From NCBI RefSeq assembly GCF_007830635.1, contig NZ_VLLA01000005.1, positions 248,001 to 312,000 of the forward strand: a DNA stretch of 64,000 nt. The letters run 5' to 3'. A program made the position numbers and the translations under genes. The DNA is from Bradyrhizobium huanghuaihaiense. GTDB lineage: Bacteria; Pseudomonadota; Alphaproteobacteria; Rhizobiales; Xanthobacteraceae. The notes under the pieces are model-generated. The model made no database searches and was not told where the DNA came from. It saw only the letters and a program-made list of their open reading frames with translations. Below, piece after piece: positions 6,815 to 16,177 of this stretch; within the stretch, counting starts at the first letter, position 1, and each line of letters opens with the position of its first letter.

Positions 6815-7747
6815 ATGGCGCTGATTTCTATCAGCACGAAGATTCGCGCGCGGAATGCAGCCAAATCGATCAGCGGAGCCCTGATCGGCGCCGCCACGGT
6901 CGGCATGCTGCGCACCACGCGCTATTTCGATCCGGTCAAGACCTCGGACTTCTTCGCACGCGTCGTGAAGACGATCGGGCCGCGCCTGCGCGAGCACCGC
7001 ATCGGCCGCGCCAATCTCACCGCGGCCTTTCCGGAGAAGTCGCCCGAAGAGATCGAAAACATCCTGATGGGCGTGTGGGACAATCTCGGCCGCGTCGGCG
7101 CCGAGTTCGCCCACATGGACCATGTCTGGGATTACGACCGCGAGCATCCGGAAAAGAGCCGGATCGAACTTTCGGCGCGCTGCGTCGAGCTGTTCGACCA
7201 GATCCGCGACGACGGCAAGCCGGCGCTGATCTTCGCCGCGCATCTGGCCAACTGGGAATTGCCGGCGCTCGCCGCCGTCTCGCATGGGCTGGACGCCGCG
7301 ATCCTCTATCGCCGCCCGAACATCGCCTCCGCCGACCGCATCATCCAGGAGATGCGCCAGGTCAACATGGGCACGTTGATCCCGGCAGGCCGCGACGCGC
7401 CGCTGCGCCTCGCCCAGGCGCTGAAGGACGGCAAGCATGTCGCGATGCTGATCGACCAGTATCTGACCGGCGGCGTCGAGGTCACCTTCTTCGGCCGCAA
7501 GACCCGCGCCAATCCGATGCTGGCCCGCCTCTTGCGCCAGGTCGAATGCCCCATCCACGGCGTCCGCATCATCCGCCTGCCCGGCGGCCGCTTCCGCGGC
7601 GAACTGACCGAGGAGGTCCCGCCGGTGCGCGACGCCGACGGCAAGATCGACATCCAGGGCACCACGCAGGCGATCACCAGCGTGGTGGAAGGCTGGGTGC
7701 GCGAGCATCCCGAGCAGTGGCTCTGGCTGCATCGCAGGTGGCGGTAG
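6815..7747 (+). CDS. lpxXL: Lipid A very-long-chain acyltransferase LpxXL
   Basis: A 310-residue protein of the LpxL/HtrB lysophospholipid acyltransferase family. The catalytic H(X4)E motif is HLANWELP (His143, Glu148). Other family features are the RRPNIASAD substrate segment, IDQYLTGGVEVTFFG and the C-terminal WLWLHRRW. It starts 8 bases after fabF1XL. In rhizobia LpxXL transfers the very long hydroxy acyl chain from AcpXL to lipid A at the inner membrane. The open frame runs upstream through fabF1XL in another reading frame; ATG 6815 is the natural start. In Rhizobium an alcohol dehydrogenase gene precedes lpxXL; none is present here. Confidence 0.88.
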   Translation: MALISISTKIRARNAAKSISGALIGAATVGMLRTTRYFDPVKTSDFFARVVKTIGPRLREHRIGRANLTAAFPEKSPEEIENILMGVWDNLGRVGAEFAHMDHVWDYDREHPEKSRIELSARCVELFDQIRDDGKPALIFAAHLANWELPALAAVSHGLDAAILYRRPNIASADRIIQEMRQVNMGTLIPAGRDAPLRLAQALKDGKHVAMLIDQYLTGGVEVTFFGRKTRANPMLARLLRQVECPIHGVRIIRLPGGRFRGELTEEVPPVRDADGKIDIQGTTQAITSVVEGWVREHPEQWLWLHRRWR

Positions 7748-7750
7748 GGC

Positions 7751-9478
7751 TTACTGCTCCGGCAATCCCGCATCAACCATGGACTGAACGACGCGATCCG
7801 ATGCGGCGAGGAACACCGGGCTCGCATTCATCCTCGGCGGCGAGACGTTTTGTCTGTTCGTCCCGGGCCGCAGCTTGAGGCCCTGCTCGATCGCCGCCTT
7901 CGCCTCCTCGCTCCGTCCCGCGCGGTGATAGGCCGCCGCAAGCAGCATGTGAGAACGGCCTGACGCCGACGTGATCGCGATCGAGCGCTGCAGCCACGGC
8001 AGCGCCTCTTCGCCCTGCCCCTTCAAGAGCGTCGCCCAGCCCGCACCGAGCAGCCAGGTCCAGCGCGAGGACGGCGGCGTGTCGTAGCGATCGGCCTGGC
8101 GGAATGTCGCCAGCGCGTCGTCGAAGCGACCGAGATGGATCTGCCCGAGGCCGATCAGATAGAGCGCAGGGCCATTCCATGGATCGAAGCTGAGCGCCTT
8201 GGCGCAGGTCACGAGGCTTTCGACGAAATGATTGGTCGCGCTAAGGAAGCGGCAATAGGCCTCCAGCACCGGAATCGAATTCGGCTTCGACCGCAACGCC
8301 TGCTCGAGCGTCGCATTGGCTTTCGCCTCGACCGCAGCGGCCTCCTCCGGGCTGAACCAGACCATCTGGATGCCGCGCAGCTGCAGCGACGACAGTGCAA
8401 CCGCGATGTCGAGATTGTCGGGATCGTCCTCGAGCGCCTTTTGCAGCATGCTCTGCGCCATGCCGAAGCGCTCGCGCGTGGTCTGGTTGATCGATGCAAT
8501 GGCCTGCTCGATCGCGACCTTATCGCCGCCGGCCGACGCCCCGCGCGTGCGGAATGACGGCGCGCTCGGCTCCAGCGTGTCGTTGAGGCGCCGCGCGAGC
8601 ACATGGCCGACGCCGGCGACGAGACGTGACTGTTGAAGCTGCGCGTCCGCTTCATCCGCGCTGACCGAGGTGGCGACGACCGACTGAACCTCGCCGGTGC
8701 CCGCCCTGATGATCCGCGCCCGCAGCGTCCATGACTGATCGCTGTGATGTAGCTCGCCGCGAATTTCGTAGTCCGACGCCGCCGCCGGCGCACTGGCTTT
8801 CTCGACACCTGCAACTGCCGAAGAGCGCGGCGCCACCACGCTGACGTTCTGGATCCTGGCAAAGCCATCGGTGAGACGGCTAGTGACCTCGGCCGCCATC
8901 ATCGCGCCGCGCGGGTCGTTGCTTGCGTCAACGATCGGCATCACGGCGAGACGCGGCGGCGCCCGTCTGAACAGCAGCTCCGGCTTCCACACCGGCACAG
9001 CCGCGGCAAACCCGAGGATCATGGCACAGAGCCCGGCCCCCGCGGCGATCCCTACGCGCCGGCGCAGCCCCCGAAGGAGAGGCCGAGGAGACAAGGGCGC
9101 GGCTACGGCCTCGGTCGGCGGCGCGGGTTCAGCTTTCACCGGCTCGGCCAACGGAAGCTCCAGGGCGGCGCCCTGTTCGGCCGCAACCTCGGCCGCAAGC
9201 AAATAGCCGCCGCCGGAGGCGAGCTTGATCAACTGCCGCCGCTCGTCGCCAAGCGCGGTGCGCAACTCGCGGATGCACTGGAACAGGCTGTCCTCACCGA
9301 CATGCACGTTCGGCCAGACCGCCTCCATCAGCTCCTGCTTAGTCAGGACCCGGCCACCGCTGGTCGCGAAAAGCCGCAACATTTCGAAAGTCTTGGGCCG
9401 GAGCTTGATCGCAACCCCATCAGCCCCGCGCACCTCGGCGCGCTGCTGGTCGAGCTCGAAGCCGGCGAAACGAAGCAC
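7751..9478 (-). CDS. OmpR-type winged-helix regulator with membrane segment and TPR domain
   Basis: A 575-residue protein. Residues 1-98 form an OmpR/PhoB-like DNA-binding domain (LRPKTFEMLRLFATSGGRVL, then LMEAVWPNVHVGEDSLFQCI). A proline-rich linker leads to one membrane helix near residues 142-162. After it comes a domain like those following CadC-type helices (PPRLAVMPIVDASNDPRGAM), then tetratricopeptide-like helices (LSSLQLRG, FLSATNHFVESL, LYLIGLGQIHLGRFDDAL). The plan is that of CadC/ToxR-like membrane-bound regulators without a response-regulator receiver. It is divergent from the giant autotransporter; direct repeats at 9565-9583 between them are the obvious candidate operator. Confidence 0.82.
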   Translation of the reverse strand: MLRFAGFELDQQRAEVRGADGVAIKLRPKTFEMLRLFATSGGRVLTKQELMEAVWPNVHVGEDSLFQCIRELRTALGDERRQLIKLASGGGYLLAAEVAAEQGAALELPLAEPVKAEPAPPTEAVAAPLSPRPLLRGLRRRVGIAAGAGLCAMILGFAAAVPVWKPELLFRRAPPRLAVMPIVDASNDPRGAMMAAEVTSRLTDGFARIQNVSVVAPRSSAVAGVEKASAPAAASDYEIRGELHHSDQSWTLRARIIRAGTGEVQSVVATSVSADEADAQLQQSRLVAGVGHVLARRLNDTLEPSAPSFRTRGASAGGDKVAIEQAIASINQTTRERFGMAQSMLQKALEDDPDNLDIAVALSSLQLRGIQMVWFSPEEAAAVEAKANATLEQALRSKPNSIPVLEAYCRFLSATNHFVESLVTCAKALSFDPWNGPALYLIGLGQIHLGRFDDALATFRQADRYDTPPSSRWTWLLGAGWATLLKGQGEEALPWLQRSIAITSASGRSHMLLAAAYHRAGRSEEAKAAIEQGLKLRPGTNRQNVSPPRMNASPVFLAASDRVVQSMVDAGLPEQ

Positions 9479-9564
9479 CCTATCCCCCCAAAGCGTCTCC
9501 CCAGGCGGCTCATATAGCGGATGTCTGTCGAAAATGACCGAAAAACGGGTCTGAAGCCGAAATA

Positions 9565-9583
9565 TCAGAAATCTTCAGAAATC
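9565..9583. promoter_or_regulatory. 10-bp-spaced direct repeat in the regulator/autotransporter gap
   Basis: TCAGAAATC occurs at 9565-9573 and again at 9575-9583, an exact period of one helical turn. A looser third element (CTGAAGCCGAAAT) starts at 9551. OmpR/PhoB-type winged helices bind tandem half-sites at about this spacing, and such a regulator is encoded divergently next door. The assignment as operator is inferred. Confidence 0.42.
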
Positions 9584-9618
9584 CTCGTCCGCCTTATCAG
9601 GACACCACCCCCGGCCCA

Positions 9619-12600
9619 ATGAGAAAAATCCGGCCGAAGACAGACTCGCGAACACATGCCGAGGGAAGTGTGAGGACGGGAAGAGATCGTGTCCGGGTGA
9701 CCCACCCGTTGCGGGCTGCGCTGATGACCTCGACGGCGCTGGCCTTGGCCTGGACGTTGCCGGCGACGCCCGCGCGCGCGCAGGATGCGACGTGGCTCGC
9801 CTCCCCGGGGTCGAATATCTACAACACCGGCACCAACTGGAGCACCGGCTCGGTGCCGACAGGGACTGCGTATTTCGGCACCTCGAGCCAGACGACCCTG
9901 TCGTTGGCGACCGGTGTCTCCGTCGGCGAGTGGTCGTTCAATCCAGGCGCTTCGTCCTACACCTTCGATAACACGAGTACATTGACCTTCACCGCCGTCG
10001 GCATCCGTCTGTGGGGGGGCAGCGCCACCATCAATACCAGCGGCGATGTGACTTTCCGTAACTCCAGCATCAGCGGCGGCGCCACCATCAACAACAGCGG
10101 TTTCCTGTCTTTCTGGGATATGAGCGCGGCGGGCAGCGGCACCATCACCAACAACAACCTGCTGTCGTTCTACGGCAACAGTTTCAGCAGTGGCACGACC
10201 ATCATCAACAACCACTATATGGCGTTCCAGGAGACCAGCTTTGCCGGCGCCGGGACCTCCATCACCAACAATGGCAATCTGTGGTTCAAAAACCAGTCCA
10301 CCGGCGGCACCGGCTCCTTCGTCAATAGCGCCGGCGCTCACATCGACTTCGAAGCCAGCAGTTCGGCCGAAAGCGCCACCATCGCCAACTCCGGCAGCCT
10401 GTCCTTTTCCAGCACCAGCACAGCCGGCAGCGCATCCATCACCAACGCCGCCGCCGCCTACATGAATTTCAACAACAGCAGCTCGGCCGGCAATGCCACC
10501 ATCGCCAACAACAGCGACCTGATCTTCTCCAGCGTCACCACTGCCGGCAGCGCATCCGTCACCAATAACAGCCAACTGTACTTCAGCGACGCCAGTACAG
10601 CCGGTAGCGCCTCTATAATCAACAATGCGGGCGCCTATCTAACTTTCAGGGCCAGCAGCTCGGCCGATGGTGCCTCCATCACCAATAACGCCGGCGCTAC
10701 CGTGAATTTCAACGACAGCGGCTCGGCGGGCAGCGCCAGCATCACCAATAACGGCCTGCTGTACTTCAACGATACCAGTACGGCCGGTAGCGCCGCTATC
10801 ACCAACAGCGCCGGCGCTACCGTGAATTTCAACAACACCAGTGCGGCCGGCAACGCCGCCATCATCAACGACGGCATCGTCGACTTCTCGCCGGGCCTCG
10901 GCCCGAACAACGACAACAAGCAGAGCGCCGGCTCGATTGCCGGCGCCGGTCAATATTTCCTCGGCGCCACCGAGTTGACGGTCGGCTCCAACAACCTATC
11001 GACCACGGTCACCGGCAGCATCGCCGATGGCGGCTCGGCCGGCGGCAGCGGCGGCTCGCTGGTCAAGGTCGGGACCGGCGTGCTGGCACTGGCAGGAAGC
11101 AACACGTACACGGGGGGCACGACGATCTCGGCGGACACCTTGCAGCTCGGCGATGGCGGGACATCCGGCTCGGTCGTCGGCAATATCGTCGACAACGGCG
11201 TGCTGGCCTTCAACCGCAGCGACGCGGTCACCTTCTCCAACGTTGTTTCCGGCAACGGTGCCGTGCGGCAGGTCGGTTCGGGCACCACGATCCTGACCGC
11301 AGATATGACCTATGCAGGTGGCACCACCATCGCAGCCGGCACTTTGCAGATCGGCAATGGCGGGACCACCGGCTGGATCCTCGGCAATGTCGCCAACGAC
11401 GGCGTGCTCGTCTTCAACCGCAGCGATGCGATCACCTTCGCCGGCGATATTTCCGGTAGCGGTGCCGTCAAGAAGATGGGGTCGAACACCACGATCCTGA
11501 CCGGGGCCAACAGCTACATCGGCGTCACCACGATCGCAGCCGGCACCTTGCAGATCGGCAATGGAGGGACGACCGGCTCGCTCACCGGCGCCGTCGTCAA
11601 CGACGGCGTCCTCACCATCAACCGCAGTGATGCGGTCACCCTGCCCGGCGATATTTCCGGCAGCGGTGCCTTGCGGCAGGTGGGTTCGGGCACCACGATC
11701 CTGACCGGGAACAACAGCTACACGGGCGGCACCACGATCGCGGCCGGCACCCTTCAGATCGGCAGCGGCGGGACCACCGGCTCCATCGTCGGCGATATCG
11801 CCAATGACGGAGTGCTCGCCTTCAACCGCAGCAACACGCTTACGCTGGCCGTCAATATTTCCGGCAGCGGTTCCGTACAGCAGGTCGGTTCCGGCACCAC
11901 GATTCTGATGGGCGCGAACACCTATAGCGGCGACACGACCGTCTCCGGCGGCCGGTTGCAGTTCGGCGACGGCAGCGCAGGCGTCAGCACCAATCTGGCC
12001 GGCAACATCAACGTGACAGGCGGCACGCTGGCGATCCAGGCGCCGGCGACCCTGAACGTCGCGCAGACCGTGACCTTCGGCAACAACACCGCACTCTCCA
12101 TCGTCGCGGGCACGAACAGCCCCACCCTGTCCGCCGACGGCATCACGATCGGCAGCGGCGTTGCATTCAACGTCAGCGGCATCAGCGATGCGAGCCAGCT
12201 CGACAAGGTGCTGATCGACACACGATCGGGCATCAGCGGCGACTTCGCCAACGTCACCATTGGCGGCTTCAGCGGTACGGTGGACTACCTCACGATGTCC
12301 GTCCGCAAATCGGCCGACGGCCTGCAATACCTCGCCAGCTACGGATTGAGCTGGACGGCAGGCAACTCCCTCGCCCACGGCACCTTCACGCTGACCAACG
12401 CGACCGACACCTTCACCCTCGGCGTGACGCTGACCGATCAGGCGGCGAACGCTGCCACCGGCTGGGATGGCAAATCGCTCACCAAGGCCGGCGCCGGCAC
12501 GCTCATCCTGACCGGACACAACACTTATAGCGGCGGCACGACGGTGTCGGGCGGCACGCTCCAGATCGGCAACAGCGGTGCGACCGGCTCCATCCTGGGG

Positions 12601-15600
12601 ACGGTCACCGTCGACAGCGGGGCCACATTCGAGCTCGTCAACGCTGACATGAGCGGCGTCACGAACCTCGCGAATAGCGGGCTCACAAACTTCCGCAACA
12701 GCGTCAGTGCCGGCAACGCCAGCATAGCCAATACCGGTCAGTTGACTTTCTACGACACCAGTACTGCCGGCACCGCCACCATCACCAACGGCGGCAACCT
12801 GACGTTCAACAATTCGAGCAGCGCAGGGAGCGCCGCGATCACCAACAACTCCAATCTCTATTTCTGGCACACCGCATCGGCCGGCAGCGCCCTGATCGAC
12901 AATCTGGGCACGACAAACTTCAACGACACCAGTTCGGCCGGCACCGCGACGATCAACAATCTGTCCGGGGCCACCCTGGCCTTCAATGGTTCGAGCACAG
13001 CCAGCGGCGCCAACATATCCAACAGCGCCAATCTGAACTTCAACAATTCGGCCTCGGCCGGCAGTGCAGCCATCACCAATACAGGCACGCTCGAATTCAG
13101 GGACGTCGCCACGGCAGCCAATGCCCAGATCACCACGACCGGCACGACGAATTTCAGAAACGCCAGCTCGGCCGGCAATGCGACGCTCACCGTCACCGGC
13201 AGCTACTACAGCGACCTCACCTTCTACGATACGAGCACGGCCGGCAGCGCCACGATCAACGTCAGCACTGCCAACCTCTATTTCCGGGACTCGAGCACCG
13301 CCGGCAGCGCGAACATCGTCAATGACGGCAAGATCATAACCTGGAACAGCGCCACGCTGGGCAACGCCACCATCACTAATAACACGCTCCTTGATGTGTA
13401 CGGCAGCAGCTCGGCCGGCAACGCGACGATCACCAACAACCGTTGGATCTACTTCGATGACAGCGCGACGGCTGGAACCGCCACGATCCTCAATAATTAC
13501 AGCCTGAACTTCTGGAGCAACTCCAGCGCCGGCAGCGCACACATCACCAACGCCGCGGCCGGCACGCTTGAGATCGTCAACAGCGCCACCCTGGCCAACG
13601 CGACGGTCATCAACAGCGGCCAGATGAGTTTCTGGGGCGGCAACGTCGGCGACATTCCCACGGCCGGTCACGCGACCATCACCAACAATGCCAGCGGCAC
13701 GATCGAATTCCGCAACAGCAGCACCGCAGGCAGCGCCACGGTCATCAACGACGGCCAGATGCGGTTTACGAGCCAATCCACGGCCGGAAGCGCCACCATC
13801 ACCAATAACAGCCAGCTGACCTTCGACACGAACACCACGGCGGGCAGTGCCGTCATCAGAAACAGCGGCCATGTGCTGTTCGACGGCAACTCCACCCCGG
13901 GCGACGCGCAACTGATCAACAACACCTCAGGCGCCGTCTTCGACCTGTCGATGAGCCCGGGGCCGAACAGCGACAACAAGCTCACCGCCGGCTCGCTCGC
14001 CGGCGGCGGCACCTTCTATCTCGGCGGCAAGGAGTTGACGGTCGGCAGCAGCAATCTATCCACCACCGTCACCGGCGTTCTCGCGGACGGCGGATCCGGT
14101 GGCTACACAGGGGCTTCGCTGGTGAAGACGGGAACCGGACGCCTGACGCTCTCGGGCGTCAACACCTACACCGGCGCCACCACGATCAACGGCGGCACGC
14201 TGGCGGTGAACGGCTCGATCGCCGCCTCCAGCAGCCTCACCGTGAACGGCGGCGGCACGCTCGGTGGCACCGGCACCGTCGGCAACACGACGATTGCGAG
14301 CGGCGGCAGGCTGGCGCCGGGCAATTCCATCGGCACGCTCACCGTCAGCGGCGATCTCACCTTCAGCAGCGGCAGCTTCTACACGGTCGAGGTCTCCACG
14401 ACCGCGGCCGACCGCACCAATGTCACGGGCACGGCGACGCTCACCGGCGCCACCGTGCAGGCGGTGGCGATCCCCGGCAGCTTTCGCGGCCAGACCTTCA
14501 CGCTCCTGAATGCGAGCGGCGGGCTCGGCGGAACGCAATTCGCCGGGCTGACCATCGCCGGAAGCTTCAGCCCTGCCCGCAATCCGCGCCTCACCTACGA
14601 CCCCAACAATGTCTATCTGGTGCTCGATCCCGGCAAGATCGAGCTGCCGGCCGGCACGAGCGGCAACCAGACCAGCGTCGCCGGCGGCATCAACAAGGCG
14701 GTCGAGAGCGGTGCGACGCCGCCGGTGGGCTTCGATACGCTACTCAACATGAGCGGCGCCCAGCTCAACCGCGCCCTCAGCGAGGTCTCCGGCCAGCCCG
14801 CCGCCGCCAGCACGCAGGCTGCGTTCAACGCCATGCAGCAATTCCTGGGCATGCTCGACCCGGTCGGCGGCAGCATGGATAGCGAACGCGGCATAAGCGG
14901 TGGCGCTGCCGGCGGTGGCGCGATCGGCTATGCCGCCACCGCGCAGGGCGACGCCAGGGTGCGCGAGGCCTACGCCGCAGTGACCCCGCGTGACGCCAGC
15001 GGCGACGTCATCGACCAGCGCTGGGGCGTGTGGGCCTCCGGCTATGGCGGCGCCAGCACATTGAGCGGCAATGCGGCAGCGGGTTCAAGCTCCACCACCA
15101 GCCGCATCTACGGCACCGTGGTCGGCGCCGACTACCGCGTCTCGCCGGACACGCTGGTCGGCTTCGCGCTCGGCGGCGCGGGATTCAATTTCTCTGTCGC
15201 CGATAGCCTCGGCGGCGGCCGTGCCGACGTCTTCCAGGCCGGTCTCTATGCCCGGCATAATTTTGGTCCGGCCTACCTCTCGGCGGCGCTCGCCTATGGC
15301 TGGCAGGACGTCACCACCGACCGCACCGTGACGGTGTCAGGCACCGACAAGCTCACCGCGAACTTCAAGGCGAGCACCTTTGCCGGCCGCCTCGAAGCGG
15401 GCTGGCGTTTCGCACCCATCCCCGCCTCCAACTTCGGCGTGACGCCCTACGCGGCCGTGCAGGCCACGACCTTCCACCTCCCCGGCTACGGCGAGACCGC
15501 GATCGTCGGCAGCAACCAGTTCGCGCTGTCCTACACCGCGCAGGACACCACCAATGTCCGCACCGAGCTCGGCGCCCGCACCGACCAGCGCTTCCTCGTC

Positions 15601-15867
15601 AGCGACGGCGTGCTCACGCTGCGCGGCCGGCTCGCCTGGGCGCACGACACCAACACCAACCGCCTCGTCAGCGCCGCCTTCCAGACGCTGCCGGGCGCCG
15701 CCTTCACCGTCAACGGCGCGCAACCGGCGGCCGACTCCGCGCTGGTCGGTGGTCGCGCCGAGATGAAATGGCGAAGCGGTCTCTCGCTGGCGGGCACGGT
15801 CGAGGGTGAGTTCTCCCGCAGCACGCAGACCTACACCGGCAAGGGCACGGTGCGGTATGAGTGGTGA
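9619..15867 (+). CDS. Giant autotransporter (type Va secretion) adhesin-like protein
   Basis: A 2082-residue protein. Residues 1-54 are an extended signal peptide, basic then hydrophobic (MTSTALALAWTLPATPARAQ). The passenger is built of short repeats with an AGSASITNN-type core (about residues 138-430 and 1014-1435), alternating with longer autotransporter-associated beta-strand repeats of the form GTGxLxLxGxNTYxGGTTI (about 480-795, 955-1000 and 1490-1525). The C-terminal barrel begins near 1799 (WGVWASGYGG) and ends in an aromatic residue (TVRYEW), as expected for BAM recognition. The passenger is rich in Ser, Thr, Asn and Gly with no catalytic motif seen, so adhesion or biofilm is a guess. 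ATG 9619 is the earliest start; M36 is an alternative. Confidence 0.92.
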   Translation: MRKIRPKTDSRTHAEGSVRTGRDRVRVTHPLRAALMTSTALALAWTLPATPARAQDATWLASPGSNIYNTGTNWSTGSVPTGTAYFGTSSQTTLSLATGVSVGEWSFNPGASSYTFDNTSTLTFTAVGIRLWGGSATINTSGDVTFRNSSISGGATINNSGFLSFWDMSAAGSGTITNNNLLSFYGNSFSSGTTIINNHYMAFQETSFAGAGTSITNNGNLWFKNQSTGGTGSFVNSAGAHIDFEASSSAESATIANSGSLSFSSTSTAGSASITNAAAAYMNFNNSSSAGNATIANNSDLIFSSVTTAGSASVTNNSQLYFSDASTAGSASIINNAGAYLTFRASSSADGASITNNAGATVNFNDSGSAGSASITNNGLLYFNDTSTAGSAAITNSAGATVNFNNTSAAGNAAIINDGIVDFSPGLGPNNDNKQSAGSIAGAGQYFLGATELTVGSNNLSTTVTGSIADGGSAGGSGGSLVKVGTGVLALAGSNTYTGGTTISADTLQLGDGGTSGSVVGNIVDNGVLAFNRSDAVTFSNVVSGNGAVRQVGSGTTILTADMTYAGGTTIAAGTLQIGNGGTTGWILGNVANDGVLVFNRSDAITFAGDISGSGAVKKMGSNTTILTGANSYIGVTTIAAGTLQIGNGGTTGSLTGAVVNDGVLTINRSDAVTLPGDISGSGALRQVGSGTTILTGNNSYTGGTTIAAGTLQIGSGGTTGSIVGDIANDGVLAFNRSNTLTLAVNISGSGSVQQVGSGTTILMGANTYSGDTTVSGGRLQFGDGSAGVSTNLAGNINVTGGTLAIQAPATLNVAQTVTFGNNTALSIVAGTNSPTLSADGITIGSGVAFNVSGISDASQLDKVLIDTRSGISGDFANVTIGGFSGTVDYLTMSVRKSADGLQYLASYGLSWTAGNSLAHGTFTLTNATDTFTLGVTLTDQAANAATGWDGKSLTKAGAGTLILTGHNTYSGGTTVSGGTLQIGNSGATGSILGTVTVDSGATFELVNADMSGVTNLANSGLTNFRNSVSAGNASIANTGQLTFYDTSTAGTATITNGGNLTFNNSSSAGSAAITNNSNLYFWHTASAGSALIDNLGTTNFNDTSSAGTATINNLSGATLAFNGSSTASGANISNSANLNFNNSASAGSAAITNTGTLEFRDVATAANAQITTTGTTNFRNASSAGNATLTVTGSYYSDLTFYDTSTAGSATINVSTANLYFRDSSTAGSANIVNDGKIITWNSATLGNATITNNTLLDVYGSSSAGNATITNNRWIYFDDSATAGTATILNNYSLNFWSNSSAGSAHITNAAAGTLEIVNSATLANATVINSGQMSFWGGNVGDIPTAGHATITNNASGTIEFRNSSTAGSATVINDGQMRFTSQSTAGSATITNNSQLTFDTNTTAGSAVIRNSGHVLFDGNSTPGDAQLINNTSGAVFDLSMSPGPNSDNKLTAGSLAGGGTFYLGGKELTVGSSNLSTTVTGVLADGGSGGYTGASLVKTGTGRLTLSGVNTYTGATTINGGTLAVNGSIAASSSLTVNGGGTLGGTGTVGNTTIASGGRLAPGNSIGTLTVSGDLTFSSGSFYTVEVSTTAADRTNVTGTATLTGATVQAVAIPGSFRGQTFTLLNASGGLGGTQFAGLTIAGSFSPARNPRLTYDPNNVYLVLDPGKIELPAGTSGNQTSVAGGINKAVESGATPPVGFDTLLNMSGAQLNRALSEVSGQPAAASTQAAFNAMQQFLGMLDPVGGSMDSERGISGGAAGGGAIGYAATAQGDARVREAYAAVTPRDASGDVIDQRWGVWASGYGGASTLSGNAAAGSSSTTSRIYGTVVGADYRVSPDTLVGFALGGAGFNFSVADSLGGGRADVFQAGLYARHNFGPAYLSAALAYGWQDVTTDRTVTVSGTDKLTANFKASTFAGRLEAGWRFAPIPASNFGVTPYAAVQATTFHLPGYGETAIVGSNQFALSYTAQDTTNVRTELGARTDQRFLVSDGVLTLRGRLAWAHDTNTNRLVSAAFQTLPGAAFTVNGAQPAADSALVGGRAEMKWRSGLSLAGTVEGEFSRSTQTYTGKGTVRYEW
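10030..10905 (+). repeat. First block of short tandem repeats in the autotransporter passenger
   Basis: In-frame degenerate repeats of roughly 17-20 codons, each carrying a SSAGNATIxN or TAGSASITN core followed by a short beta segment (LYFNDTS). Codon differences between units show an old expansion rather than a fresh slippage array. A cap segment beginning GPNNDNKQSAGSIAGAG follows directly. Confidence 0.8.
12658..13923 (+). repeat. Second block of short tandem repeats in the autotransporter passenger
   Basis: The same kind of unit as in the first block (SSAGSAAITNN, STAGSATIxN), again followed by a cap segment (GPNSDNKLTAGSLAGGG) and then a beta-strand repeat. The matching order of block, cap and strand repeat in both places indicates duplication of a whole module of about 1 kb. 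Confidence 0.8.
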
Positions 15868-16177
15868 GGTTCGCGCCTTCGTCACAGTTAGCTGTCATCG
15901 CCCGGCTTGACCGGGCGATCCAGTACGCCGAGACAGTTGTCGTTGAACCGAGAGGCCGCGGCGTACTGGATGCCCCGCCTTCGCGGGGCATGACGGAGGA
16001 ATTTAGGGCCACAGCACAGGCCAACCGCATCATGCCATTCTGCCGCTGTTTTGCCCGACGCCGCAACCGAATATTTCGCATTTCCAGAAATCAAAAAAGC
16101 CCAATGATTTCCGTCCGGTCTCTACTGTGCATGGGGTTGTTTTCAGGTTTTGGATTCGAGGCTGGTCCCCGGAGCCT
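15868..16177. other. Gene-free gap holding one dispersed repeat
   Basis: This 310-base convergent gap contains the palindromic repeat at 15893-15996 and then AT-richer sequence (about 16060-16140) without a recognisable signal. No gene is seen. Confidence 0.6.
15893..15996. repeat. Dispersed palindromic repeat, copy 1 (TCATCGCCCGG type)
   Basis: Composite of nested hairpins: a left hairpin (CGCCCGGCTTGACCGGGCG), an outer pair CCAGTACGCCG / CGGCGTACTGG, and a right hairpin (TGCCCCGCCTTCGCGGGGCA). The same architecture, with inner hairpins of TGCCCCGC and ATCATCCGC type, recurs at 43611-43714. It may be a REP-like or small inverted-repeat element and lies at the 3' end of the autotransporter gene. 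Confidence 0.75.

Noticed and set aside
9619-9720. Extended signal peptide region type ESPR in the autotransporter
   Set aside because: The N-terminus is long and basic but lacks the conserved ESPR consensus; it was treated as an ordinary extended signal.
10996-13911. A 971-codon minus-strand open frame opposite the autotransporter
   Set aside because: It is the complement of a GC-rich, repeat-coding gene with low stop frequency; the protein is Gly/Ala/Arg/Val-rich without a domain, and the plus strand has clear signal peptide, repeats and barrel.
10030-13923. CRISPR-like regular repeats
   Set aside because: The repeats are in-frame, degenerate, about 17-20 codons long and encode beta-strand units; there are no unique spacers and no cas genes.
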